Source of the DNA: Cystobacter fuscus
GTDB lineage: Bacteria > Myxococcota > Myxococcia > Myxococcales > Myxococcaceae
Length of the DNA stretch: 64,000 nucleotides
NCBI RefSeq assembly: GCF_002305875.1
Contig: NZ_CP022098.1
Coordinates: forward strand, 6,634,001-6,698,000
Reading direction: 5' to 3'
In this document: positions 9,749 through 17,454 of the stretch, in pieces
Layout: each line of letters starts with the position of its first letter
Numbering within the stretch: the first letter of the stretch is position 1
Position numbers and translations under genes: made by a program
The notes under the pieces: model-generated
Database searches by the model: none
Told to the model about the DNA's origin: nothing
What the model saw: the letters and a program-made list of their open reading frames with translations, nothing else

Positions 9749-10291
9749 ATGCAGACGCTCACCTTCCGTACCGCCACCGTCGCCGACATCGACGCCATCG
9801 TCGTCCTGGTCACTTCGGCCTACCGCGGCGAGACCAGCCGTGCCGGTTGGACCACCGAAGCCGGCCTGCTCGACGGCGCCCGCATCGACCCCGAGGTGCT
9901 GCGCGGGGACATCCTGCGCGACCGCAGCCTGGTGCTGCTGGCCGAGCAGGACGGCCAGTTGGTGGCCTGCGCCCATATCGCCGACGAGGAGGGTGCCGGC
10001 TACTTCGGCATGTTCTCGGTCAGCCCGGGCCTGCAGGGTGGCGGCCTGGGCAAGCGCCTGATCACCGAGGCCGAGCGCATCGTCCGCCAGGAATGGGGCC
10101 GGACACAGATGCGGATGGCGGTGATCGACGTGCGCCACGAGCTGATCGCCTTCTACGAACGCCGCGGCTACCGTCGCACCGGCGTGTTCAAGCCCTTCCC
10201 CTACGGCGACGAACGCTTCGGCGTGCCGCTGCGCGACGACCTGCGCTTCGAGGTGCTGGAGAAGACGCTGGAGGGCTCGGCACAGCGCTGA
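9749..10291 (+). CDS. GNAT-family N-acetyltransferase
   Basis: The 180-residue protein shows the GNAT acetyl-CoA-binding loop LQGGGLGKRL (about residues 94-103, the Q/R-x-x-G-x-G/A signature) preceded by the strand GYFGMFSVSP and followed by IAFYERRGYRRTG, a canonical motif B. It transfers an acetyl group from acetyl-CoA to an amine; the acceptor is not evident. It lies between a LysR regulator upstream and a convergent nucleotidase gene whose stop codon is only 2 bp away. Style of sequence resembles gammaproteobacterial (Xanthomonas-type) homologues, suggesting acquisition. Confidence 0.9.
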   Translation: MQTLTFRTATVADIDAIVVLVTSAYRGETSRAGWTTEAGLLDGARIDPEVLRGDILRDRSLVLLAEQDGQLVACAHIADEEGAGYFGMFSVSPGLQGGGLGKRLITEAERIVRQEWGRTQMRMAVIDVRHELIAFYERRGYRRTGVFKPFPYGDERFGVPLRDDLRFEVLEKTLEGSAQR

Positions 10292-10293
10292 GC

Positions 10294-11781
10294 TCAGGGC
10301 CGGTCCGTGTACAGCGCCCCCGCGAGCAGCGATTGGGAGTCCCACGCGGTGCGCTGGGGAGAGGCCGCCCGTGCCCAGGCCTCCTTGTAGCCCGGCGCCA
10401 CGAACGCCTGGAAATCCGTCGTCGCCACGCGATAGATGCGCTCGGGCAGCACGGGCTCGAAACCCGACCCGGGCGTCGCGGGATTCACGAGCACACGCAG
10501 GTCCTCCACCCGGCCCTGGCGCACCGTGTAGCGCACGCCGCTGAACTGACTGTAGGAGTCCGAGCCCCGCTTCGACTCACTCAGCTCCACCCACGCTCGG
10601 AGCTGCGCCCCGGTCATCTTCGCCGTCACCAGCGTGTTGCGGTACGGAAAGGCCCCGAAGAAGACCTCCGCCGCCACCGGTCCCGCCGGCAGTCCCGCCC
10701 GGAAGGTCGAGGCCGTCGCGAAGAAGGCATGGGCGCCCACCGCCCGGCGCCACACCTCGGTGGCCCAGATGCCTACCTCGGACGGGCCCGTGGTGACGCC
10801 GTCGTCTCGCAGCGGCGTCACCCGCCGGCCCATCTCCACGAAGAGTTCCGGGCGATCCGCCACGAGCGCCGCTTGCAACCGCGCCACTTCCTCCGCCGTT
10901 CGGGGATCCTCCGGCTTCGAGGCATCCATCTTCACCAGGCCCCCGTCCATCCCCACGAGCCGCCCGGCCTGGAAGCGCAGCCGCACCTCGGACAGGTAGG
11001 TGAGGTACTGGTAGGGCGACAAGAGGTACGTGTCCGTCCCGGGCAACCGCCGCAGACCTTCCTTCTCGTGCGAGTGCGAGCCGAGGATGAGATCGATCCC
11101 GGGCACCGCCCGAGCCAGCGCCATGTCGGCCTCGCGCTGCTGGTGGCCGATGAGGACCACGGCGGCCACGCGCTCCCGGGTGCGCAGAGCGTCCACCACG
11201 CCCCGCGCCGCGGCCGTCGCATCCGTCCACCGCGTCCCGACGGGCAGGTGCTCCGGCTTCACCAGGCGCTGCATGTCCGGCCCCGCCACCGCGAAGAACC
11301 CCACGCGCACTCCCCCCACCTCGCGCACCAGGTAGGGACGGCCGTCCACCTGGAAGTAGGGCACGCCGTTCGAGCCCAGGAGGTTGGCGCAGAGCACCGG
11401 GTAGGAGATGGAGGCCCGGCAGCGCGCGAAGGCCTCGGCGCCGTAGTCCAGGTCGTGGTTGCCCAACGCCATCACGTCCACCACGCCGTTGAACCACGGC
11501 CACTCCACGCACCCGTACACGTCACTCCACGTGGGCACGCCCTGGTTCACCATGTCCCCTCCGGACACCACCAGCGTGTCCGGCTTCGCTCGGGCCGCGC
11601 GCAGGTAGGCCATCGTCCGGGCCACCCCGCCCTGCCCCGGCTGCCCTTCCGAGAAGAAGGGCAGCGCGTGCGAGTGGTAGTCCGCCATCCCCACCAGCGT
11701 CACCGTGCGCGCCGTCTGACAGGCGCTCAGCCACAGCAGGCTCGAGAGGACGAGGAGGGTCTTCGACAGGGGATGGGGCAT
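10294..11781 (-). CDS. 5'-nucleotidase/metallophosphatase lipoprotein (UshA-type)
   Basis: A 495-residue protein with a lipoprotein signal (LLWLSAC lipobox, Cys about 21). The calcineurin-like metallophosphoesterase domain has its metal ligands in ADYHSH, SGGDMVNQG, GNHDLDYG, IGHQ and GSHSHE, followed from about residue 300 by the 5'-nucleotidase C-terminal substrate-binding domain (typical VGIWATEVWRRAVGAHAFF and FPYRNTLVTAKMTGAQL). It probably hydrolyses phosphoesters such as nucleotides outside the cytoplasmic membrane. It is downstream of, and on the same strand as, the lipoprotein pair at 11880-13441 after a 98-bp gap, so cotranscription is possible but not shown. Confidence 0.88.
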   Translation of the reverse strand: MPHPLSKTLLVLSSLLWLSACQTARTVTLVGMADYHSHALPFFSEGQPGQGGVARTMAYLRAARAKPDTLVVSGGDMVNQGVPTWSDVYGCVEWPWFNGVVDVMALGNHDLDYGAEAFARCRASISYPVLCANLLGSNGVPYFQVDGRPYLVREVGGVRVGFFAVAGPDMQRLVKPEHLPVGTRWTDATAAARGVVDALRTRERVAAVVLIGHQQREADMALARAVPGIDLILGSHSHEKEGLRRLPGTDTYLLSPYQYLTYLSEVRLRFQAGRLVGMDGGLVKMDASKPEDPRTAEEVARLQAALVADRPELFVEMGRRVTPLRDDGVTTGPSEVGIWATEVWRRAVGAHAFFATASTFRAGLPAGPVAAEVFFGAFPYRNTLVTAKMTGAQLRAWVELSESKRGSDSYSQFSGVRYTVRQGRVEDLRVLVNPATPGSGFEPVLPERIYRVATTDFQAFVAPGYKEAWARAASPQRTAWDSQSLLAGALYTDRP

Positions 11782-11879
11782 GGGGTTTCTTCACCCGTCA
11801 GCACCAACGCCGTCAAGCGGCGGGGCAACACATTCCCGCTTTGGGTCATCGTCCACTGGACGAGCCCTGCCCCGTTTCC

Positions 11880-12776
11880 TCAATGGGGCTGTGCCTTGCG
11901 CTCCTGGCTCGTGGGTTCGCTCCCTGCTGGCTTCTCCTTCTCCGGTGTCCCCTCGGCGGGAGCCTGTGCAGTGTGTCTCAGGTGCGCGTGATTGCCGACG
12001 GCGAGAATGCGCATCGTGCGGATGTCCACGGCATGAACGGTTCTGTCCATGCGGGCCAGGGCTCCAGAGGAGCCCCACAACGCCTTCGTCGGACAGGCCT
12101 GTTCATCGACAGTGAATCGGACCTGAACGACTCCCATGGGCTCCGGAGCCGCCGTGACGTCGTAGGAGTCGGGCCGGTAGAGACAGGCCTCTTCTGGACG
12201 GGTGCCCTCGGGAGGCAAGGCCTTGCCGGGAAGGAAGTCTTCCAGGGCGAGCTGTATCGCCGCGGCGACGTTGCCCTCGAGGCGAAGCCGCCCTTCCCTG
12301 GGAAGCTCGGGAGGGGACTGCATCGGCTCCCCCTCCATCAGTCGCCCGTTGCGCACGTCCACTTCGTAGGTGGATTCCATGTCCAGCGGCGGACCCCACC
12401 GGTAACAGGCTCCAGGGGCGAGGGAGAAGCGGACCAGCGTGGTGCCTTCTCTTCCTGGAGCCATCTCCACGTCCCAGGACTGACGCTGGAGGATGCAGAT
12501 GTCGCTCCGGGCCGCTCCGTACGGAGGGCGCACATTCCACGGGAGGAAACGTTCCATGGCGAGTTGCATGGCCCGGGCCCGGGTGCCGGAAAGCTCTACC
12601 CTGCCCTCCGCGGGCAAATCCTTTCCGAACTTGAACCAGGCGGCCTCTTCGGCTGGAACGTAACGGACAGGGCTTCGAGCCGTCACGCATCCCGACACGG
12701 CGCAGCAGAGCATCAGGCCGGTGGCTCTTCCCCTGAATGCCTCCCAACGGAGCCGTGAATGCAGGTGGGTATTCAT
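11880..12776 (-). CDS. Lipoprotein with two internal repeats
   Basis: A 298-residue putative lipoprotein: residues 1-30 give a somewhat long signal ending in VSGC (Cys about 30). The mature part is an internal duplication: unit 1 (about 46-143) and unit 2 (about 152-258) share the order LP-x-EGR-v-L-g ... A-x-QLA-x-E-x-FLP ... acidic segment ... Cys ... S-x-DV ... V-x-F-x-x-x-x-x-AC ... V-D-R-x-M-x-I/L. Each unit has two Cys that could form a disulphide. The C-terminus is a charged Pro/Glu/Lys tail. Its ATG overlaps the stop codon of the upstream JAMM-motif lipoprotein gene by 4 bp, so the pair is translationally coupled and likely acts together. No known family recognised. Confidence 0.7.
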   Translation of the reverse strand: MNTHLHSRLRWEAFRGRATGLMLCCAVSGCVTARSPVRYVPAEEAAWFKFGKDLPAEGRVELSGTRARAMQLAMERFLPWNVRPPYGAARSDICILQRQSWDVEMAPGREGTTLVRFSLAPGACYRWGPPLDMESTYEVDVRNGRLMEGEPMQSPPELPREGRLRLEGNVAAAIQLALEDFLPGKALPPEGTRPEEACLYRPDSYDVTAAPEPMGVVQVRFTVDEQACPTKALWGSSGALARMDRTVHAVDIRTMRILAVGNHAHLRHTAQAPAEGTPEKEKPAGSEPTSQERKAQPH

Positions 12777-13441
12777 GGTTGTACAGAGGTGATGAAGCCC
12801 GAGTCCTTGTCCTCGGGTTGGATGTAGCCGATGAGCTTCCAGCTCCCGGACTGGCGTTCATAGACCTCGCCGGGCCGAGCCTCACGGACATACGGCACGA
12901 GCTTCTGGATGCGGCAGGTCGTGTCGAACTGGATGCGAACGCGATAACGCTGGTTTCGTCCACGTCTGTCTGGCTCGCTCAAGGGCGAGGAGGACCATGG
13001 GTGACTGTGGAAGTCAGCAAGAGGCTCGAGCTGGCCCCGAGAGTCCTTCACCACCGATGGAGAGAAACAGGACTTCCTTCTGCTCGGGCCCACCAGCGCC
13101 ACTCTCGTCAGGGGAGAGGGCATGCTCGCGTAGTAGAGGCCATCCTCGAACGAGTAGATGACGCCGCAGTACTCCTGGCCGTATTCGCCCTGCTGTGCTC
13201 TTGGGAGCGCCATCACCGCCGGGCAGAGTTGGTCGATGACTTCATCCACGTTCCCAGAGGGACGGATGTCATCCCAGGGGCCGCGCACCCAGACGATTTC
13301 GGAGTCCCCCAGGAAGCCGTAGCCCTCCGTCTGTCCAGCACGCGGGCCACTGGAGCACCCGAGAAGGTACAGCCCCACCAGCGCGGTTCGGAGTCCCCTC
13401 GAGTCCAGTGGCGTGCTCCGGTGCAAGACGTATCCGCTCAT
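12773..13441 (-). CDS. Lipoprotein with complete JAMM (JAB1/MPN) zinc-protease motif
   Basis: Start ATG 13441 was chosen because it produces a short lipoprotein signal ending in YLLGC (Cys 29); longer upstream starts lack one. The 222-residue product contains HSHPWSSSPLSEPD at 145-158, an exact H-x-H-x7-S-x2-D JAMM signature, and an upstream Glu in EYCGVIY (Glu90) of the type that completes the zinc site. This is seen directly; in known families the motif marks zinc isopeptidases/metalloproteases and related fold members. The remaining sequence matches no subfamily I recognise, so activity is inference. The gene is followed by the duplicated lipoprotein with a 4-bp ATGA overlap. Confidence 0.65.
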   Translation of the reverse strand: MSGYVLHRSTPLDSRGLRTALVGLYLLGCSSGPRAGQTEGYGFLGDSEIVWVRGPWDDIRPSGNVDEVIDQLCPAVMALPRAQQGEYGQEYCGVIYSFEDGLYYASMPSPLTRVALVGPSRRKSCFSPSVVKDSRGQLEPLADFHSHPWSSSPLSEPDRRGRNQRYRVRIQFDTTCRIQKLVPYVREARPGEVYERQSGSWKLIGYIQPEDKDSGFITSVQP

Positions 13442-13546
13442 GAAGTGTACCTGGAGATGATCTGGGGCTTTGGGGGGATAGAGGTGGATGGATGATGGAC
13501 CAGGCGTGCGAGTGAGGACAAGCGGCCATTGACATAAAAGGGAGCC

Positions 13547-13640
13547 ATGGTGAGCAAGATCATCGAGGAGGGCCGCATCAAGCGGCTCAACCCCCAACGA
13601 GGCCAAGGACGGCGACTACATCCTCCACTACTGGCGTGTT
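13547..13640 (+). pseudogene. 5' remnant of a DNA photolyase gene
   Basis: An ATG with GGGAG close upstream begins MVSKIIEEGRIKRLNP; after one base is skipped near 13594 the next codons read NEAKDGDYIL. The pattern (R-x-x-x-LN-x-x-x-x-x-DG-x-Y-(I/V)L) is that of the N-terminus of class II deoxyribodipyrimidine photolyases. Similarity stops about 13625. It is a frameshifted, truncated fragment; no further photolyase sequence follows. Confidence 0.4.
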
Positions 13641-13641
13641 T

Positions 13642-13863
13642 CTACAGCGTCCCGGCATCGCCGAGTTGCACGTGCGGGCGGCCCTGGGATGGTTGTCCCA
13701 CCGCCTCGGCGAGGCGAGCCGCTTGGGGCTCCGGTAGCTTGACCTCGATGATGATGCCGCAGTGGCTGGTATCGTCCACCTTCACCGACTTGCGGAAGGC
13801 GTTGGTCCGGGCGATGCGTCCTCTCCGCTCGTACTCTCCGTGTGCACCGTGCCCGTGCTCCAT
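13642..13863 (-). CDS. Short hypothetical protein, possible gene remnant
   Basis: A 73-residue frame with His/Gly-rich start and a well-formed central strand pair (VKVDDTSHCGIIIEVKLP). I do not recognise the family; the segment looks like the C-terminal part of a larger protein. It begins inside the uncertain 5' end of the divergent PstS-like gene and ends where the photolyase remnant stops, so this 13.5-13.9 kb stretch is probably a small zone of decay. Low confidence that it is expressed. Confidence 0.3.
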   Translation of the reverse strand: MEHGHGAHGEYERRGRIARTNAFRKSVKVDDTSHCGIIIEVKLPEPQAARLAEAVGQPSQGRPHVQLGDAGTL

Positions 13864-14745
13864 TCGTTACACTCCCCCGCCATCCTGTCCGTCTCCAATC
13901 TCCAGACTCCCGGGGCTCGCCTCGGGGCGAGGTCCCGCGCGTGGGTGCTCGGGCTGGCGCTGCTGCTCGGAAGCGGCCCGGGCTGCCAGCGGCCGGCCGG
14001 GTCCCACACGCCCCTCGTCTACGCGGGCTCCGGCAGCATCGGCGACACCGTCCTGTCACCGCTCAGCGAGGGCTTCGTCCGTCGGGGAGGTCCGCCCGTC
14101 GAGGCGAAGCACTACGTGGGCTCCGCGGAGGGCTTCAAACTCCTGATGGAGGGGCGCGCGGACGTGAGCGGCCTGGCGCGCTCGCTCCGGAGCACGGAGA
14201 AGGCCCGGCACCCCTATTACGTCATCATCGGGTATGCCGCCCTCGCGGTGTACGTCCACCCGGACAATCCGGTCACCGCCCTCAGCCGGGCCCAGCTCAA
14301 GGCGTTCTTCACCGGCCAGCTGAAGAACTGGAAGGACGTGGGTGGACTGGATGCGCCCGTGGAACTCGTGACGGTGAAACTGTCCACCGGCTCGGGCACG
14401 ACGGACTTCTTCCGGGAGACGGTGCTGGAGGGAGCCCCGTTCGCGCCGACCCATGCCTTCGAGCACCCGCGCGAGGTGCGCTCCTACGTGGCCTCGCATC
14501 CGCACGCGCTCGCGTGGGGGACGCTGGCGCCTGACGTCCAGGGCGTCCGGGTGCTGCCATTGGACGGCGTGGCGCCAGGACCCGAGTCGATTCGCACGGC
14601 GGACTACCCGCTGTCCCGGCCCATGGTGCTGGCGGCCCGGGGCGTGCCCGATGGGCCGCTCAAGGACTTCCTCGACTATGTGATGTCACCCGAGGGCCAG
14701 GCCATCGTCGCGCGCTCCTTCATCCCCGTCCGAGAGGTGCACTGA
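13849..14745 (+). CDS. PstS-like substrate-binding lipoprotein
   Basis: The protein has a lipoprotein signal (LGLALLLGSGPGC) followed by a periplasmic-binding domain of the phosphate-binding PBP-like family: YAGSGSIGDTVLSPLSEGF, the central VSGLARSL, YAALAVYVHPDNPV, and LSTGSGTTDFFRETVL. In the PstS family these segments make the anion-binding cleft. No ATG lies suitably near the signal; GTG at 13849 or 13855 are the best candidates and the exact start is uncertain. No permease genes follow. Instead the stop is 5 bp before a chemoreceptor gene, so the binding protein may present its ligand to that receptor. Confidence 0.75.
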   Translation: MPVLHSLHSPAILSVSNLQTPGARLGARSRAWVLGLALLLGSGPGCQRPAGSHTPLVYAGSGSIGDTVLSPLSEGFVRRGGPPVEAKHYVGSAEGFKLLMEGRADVSGLARSLRSTEKARHPYYVIIGYAALAVYVHPDNPVTALSRAQLKAFFTGQLKNWKDVGGLDAPVELVTVKLSTGSGTTDFFRETVLEGAPFAPTHAFEHPREVRSYVASHPHALAWGTLAPDVQGVRVLPLDGVAPGPESIRTADYPLSRPMVLAARGVPDGPLKDFLDYVMSPEGQAIVARSFIPVREVH

Positions 14746-14750
14746 GCGCC

Positions 14751-16388
14751 ATGTCCTCGCTGCGCCGCTTGACGGTCCATCACAAGCTCTCGCTGCTCCT
14801 CGTCATCATCCTCGCGGTGTTCGTGACGAGCCACGCCGTCCAGGAGTCCACGCTGGACCGATTCCAGGTCGGCGGTCCCGTGCACCAGCAGCTCAAGCTG
14901 CAGGCGGAGACGTACGACACGGTCCAGGCGCTGCTGGGTGAGCTGCACGCCGCGCGCGCGGTCCTGCACCTCATGCTCGCGCCCTCCAGCGAGGATGGGG
15001 CGCGGCAGCTGGTCAGGCAGTGGGAGGAGATCGCCGCGGGCGTGGACGTGCGCTTCGAGCGAGCGCTGTCGGTGACGGATGCCCCGGATGCCCGCCTGTA
15101 CGTCGAGGACGCGCGCGTGGCCTGGGAGGGATACGCCCGGGCGGTACGTACGCGCGTCTTCGCCGTTTCCGAGGCGGAGCGGAGCCGGGTGCTCGCGAAC
15201 TTCCTGGAGGGGGCCCACACGCGCCGCTACGCGCGGCTGGCCGAGCTGCTCGAAGCAGCGGCCAACAGCCTGCGCCTGCGCTCCAGCGAGCTGGAGCTCG
15301 AGGTGGCGCGCACGCTACGGCGGGCCCGGTGGGGACTCGCGGCGGTGGATGGGGGGCTCGGACTCTTCCTGCTCGTGTTCCTCGCCGCGGTGGGGCGCTC
15401 CATCACCCGGCCCCTGAAGGAGTTGATGGTGGCGGCGCGGCAGGTGGAGAAGGGAGACCTGTCCCTGCAACTGGCCACTCCCGGCGAGGACGAGATCGGC
15501 CAGCTCTCGCGCATCCTCGGGCAGATGGTGTCGCAACTGCGCGAGCTGATGCTGGCGGTGCGCCAGGCGGGCCAGGAGATGGCCGGGGCGGTGGAGCGGC
15601 TGGCGAGCGCGGCGGACGAGCAGGGGCGCAGCATCGAGCGGCAGGCGACGGCGGTGACGCGGACGAACGCGGTGGCCGAGGAGCTCAGCCATGCGTCCGA
15701 GCTGGCGGAACGGCAGGTGGCGGGCGTGCTGAGCACGGCCGAGCGGGCCGACGAGGTGGGTCGCTCCGGCAAGGAGGTGCTGACCGGGAGCCTGCGGGGC
15801 ATCCAGGAGCTGCGCGGACAGTTCGAGGCCATCGCGCGGCACGTGGTGGAGCTGGCCGAGCACAGCGTGAAGGTGTCCACGCTGACGGAGACGGTGCGGG
15901 ACCTGGCCGAGCAGAGTCACGTGCTGGCGCTGTCGGCGGGCATCGAGGCGGCGCGGGCGGGGCCGGAGGGACAGGGCTTCCGGGTGGTGGCGGTGGAGAT
16001 CCGCTCGCTGGCGGACCGCTCGGTGAAGGAGACGGTGGCGGTGCGCGAGCAGCTCAGGCGCTCGAGTAGAGCCATGCGCGACACGGTGGCCATCACCGCG
16101 CGGGGCCGCGCCCGGATGGAGGCGGAGCTCGAGCAGGTGCGGACGGGAGGCGAGCGCCTGGAGGAGCTCACCCGGATGCTCCAGGAGTCGAGCATCAGCC
16201 TGCGGAGCATCGTCCAGGTGGTGAAGCAGCAGCACGAGGGCCTGGGGCAGATCTTCTCGGCGGTGAACGAGCTGTCACGCACGACGGACAAGGCGGTGGT
16301 GTCGGTGGCGGCCATGCGCCAGTCCGCCGAGCAGCTGCGCGGCACGACGGCGCGGCTGACCGAGGCCCTCTCGGGCTTCCGGTTGTGA
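14751..16388 (+). CDS. Methyl-accepting chemotaxis protein
   Basis: A 545-residue chemoreceptor: transmembrane helix 1 at about 12-30, a helical periplasmic sensor to about 190, transmembrane helix 2 at about 194-215, a HAMP domain starting SITRPLKELM, and a cytoplasmic signalling coiled-coil. The hairpin tip reads AEQSHVLALSAGIEAARAG, a variant of the conserved sequence that contacts CheA and CheW, with Ser/His instead of the usual Thr/Asn. No C-terminal CheR pentapeptide is seen. It is cotranscribed with the PstS-like binding lipoprotein upstream (5-bp gap). Probable control of motility or development in response to the bound solute. Confidence 0.9.
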   Translation: MSSLRRLTVHHKLSLLLVIILAVFVTSHAVQESTLDRFQVGGPVHQQLKLQAETYDTVQALLGELHAARAVLHLMLAPSSEDGARQLVRQWEEIAAGVDVRFERALSVTDAPDARLYVEDARVAWEGYARAVRTRVFAVSEAERSRVLANFLEGAHTRRYARLAELLEAAANSLRLRSSELELEVARTLRRARWGLAAVDGGLGLFLLVFLAAVGRSITRPLKELMVAARQVEKGDLSLQLATPGEDEIGQLSRILGQMVSQLRELMLAVRQAGQEMAGAVERLASAADEQGRSIERQATAVTRTNAVAEELSHASELAERQVAGVLSTAERADEVGRSGKEVLTGSLRGIQELRGQFEAIARHVVELAEHSVKVSTLTETVRDLAEQSHVLALSAGIEAARAGPEGQGFRVVAVEIRSLADRSVKETVAVREQLRRSSRAMRDTVAITARGRARMEAELEQVRTGGERLEELTRMLQESSISLRSIVQVVKQQHEGLGQIFSAVNELSRTTDKAVVSVAAMRQSAEQLRGTTARLTEALSGFRL

Positions 16389-16521
16389 GGCTTGAAGGGC
16401 TCCCTTTCCGTCACGAGCTGAGCAGCCCGGACCCTCATCCGTCCAGGGCACGACGGGTGAGACCCCCGCTGGGGGGAGCGGAGATTGACGCCCTCGGGTG
16501 CGGAGACAAAACCTCACCGCC

Positions 16522-17454
16522 ATGCGCACCATGGCCGCGGTGCTTGGTTTCTCGGTACTGGCCGGGTGCTCCGGCCAGGTGGAACGACAGAGCGTAGCCA
16601 CTCCCCAGGAGAAACCGGCTCCCAGCGCCGAGCCATCTCCCACGGACTCCGCCCAGGACGAACGCTTCGTGGGCGTAGTGCTCGGCAACGAAATGGTGGA
16701 GATCATCGCCCCGTTCGAAGGCCAGCTGGCACGCCTCGGCGTCCAGTCGGGGGATCGCGTCAAGGCGGGAACGCTCATGGGAAACATGGCGCTGGAGCAG
16801 TTGCGCAGCGCGGAGCAGATGGCCCAGGCCCAGCTCGAACAAGCGGAGGCCGACCGGAAACGGGTCGAGGTGGAGGCTCACACAGCCACCGAACGGCTCC
16901 AGCGCTACCTGAAGCCCCCCGATGGCGTCCTCTCCACCGATGAACTCTCCGATGCACGCAACGAGCAGAAGACCGCGCTCTCCCAGGTGGCCGTCGCGCG
17001 AGCGCTCATCCGCGAGCGGCAAGCATCACTCGCGCAGATCCGCCAGCGGCTCGAGGAAGCGGTGTTCCGTGCACCCTTCGACTGCGTGGTGGCGATTCGC
17101 TACCTGGACCCCGGCTCCAGGGTCCAGGCCGGAGCGCCCATCCTGCGGCTCATCCAGGCGGGTGACTTCCGGGTACGCTTCGCGCTTCCGGAGAAGCACA
17201 GCGGCAGGGCCACCGTCGGCCTCCCGATCCGCATCTTCCTCCCCGCCCTGGGCAAGGAGCTCCCCGGGAAGCTCGAGAGCATCTCCCCCGAGGTGGACAC
17301 ACCCTCCCGGATGATCTTCGCGCAGGCCCTCTTGCAGTCGTCCGACGATGCCGTCCGGGCGGGCATGGTGGCTCGCGTGTCACTGTCAGCCAGGCTCAGC
17401 CCTCCGGCGCCGCCGTCCGATGGCGGGCAACCAGGGCAGAATAGTGGCGAGTGA
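16522..17454 (+). CDS. Membrane-fusion-protein-like lipoprotein (HlyD/RND adaptor type)
   Basis: ATG 16522 begins a lipoprotein signal (VLGFSVLAGC). The 310-residue product has the adaptor order: lipoyl/barrel-sandwich half (VEIIAPFEGQLARLGVQSGD, about 60-85), a coiled-coil hairpin rich in Ala, Glu and Gln (about 90-180), second lipoyl half (EAVFRAPFDCVVAIRYLDPGSRV), and a beta-barrel region (ALPEKHSGRATVGLPI). Such proteins bridge an inner-membrane transporter to an outer-membrane channel, but no transporter gene is adjacent. It converges on the lanthipeptide dehydratase gene and overlaps its 3' end by 59 bp. A role with the lanthipeptide system is only suggested by position. Confidence 0.75.
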   Translation: MRTMAAVLGFSVLAGCSGQVERQSVATPQEKPAPSAEPSPTDSAQDERFVGVVLGNEMVEIIAPFEGQLARLGVQSGDRVKAGTLMGNMALEQLRSAEQMAQAQLEQAEADRKRVEVEAHTATERLQRYLKPPDGVLSTDELSDARNEQKTALSQVAVARALIRERQASLAQIRQRLEEAVFRAPFDCVVAIRYLDPGSRVQAGAPILRLIQAGDFRVRFALPEKHSGRATVGLPIRIFLPALGKELPGKLESISPEVDTPSRMIFAQALLQSSDDAVRAGMVARVSLSARLSPPAPPSDGGQPGQNSGE

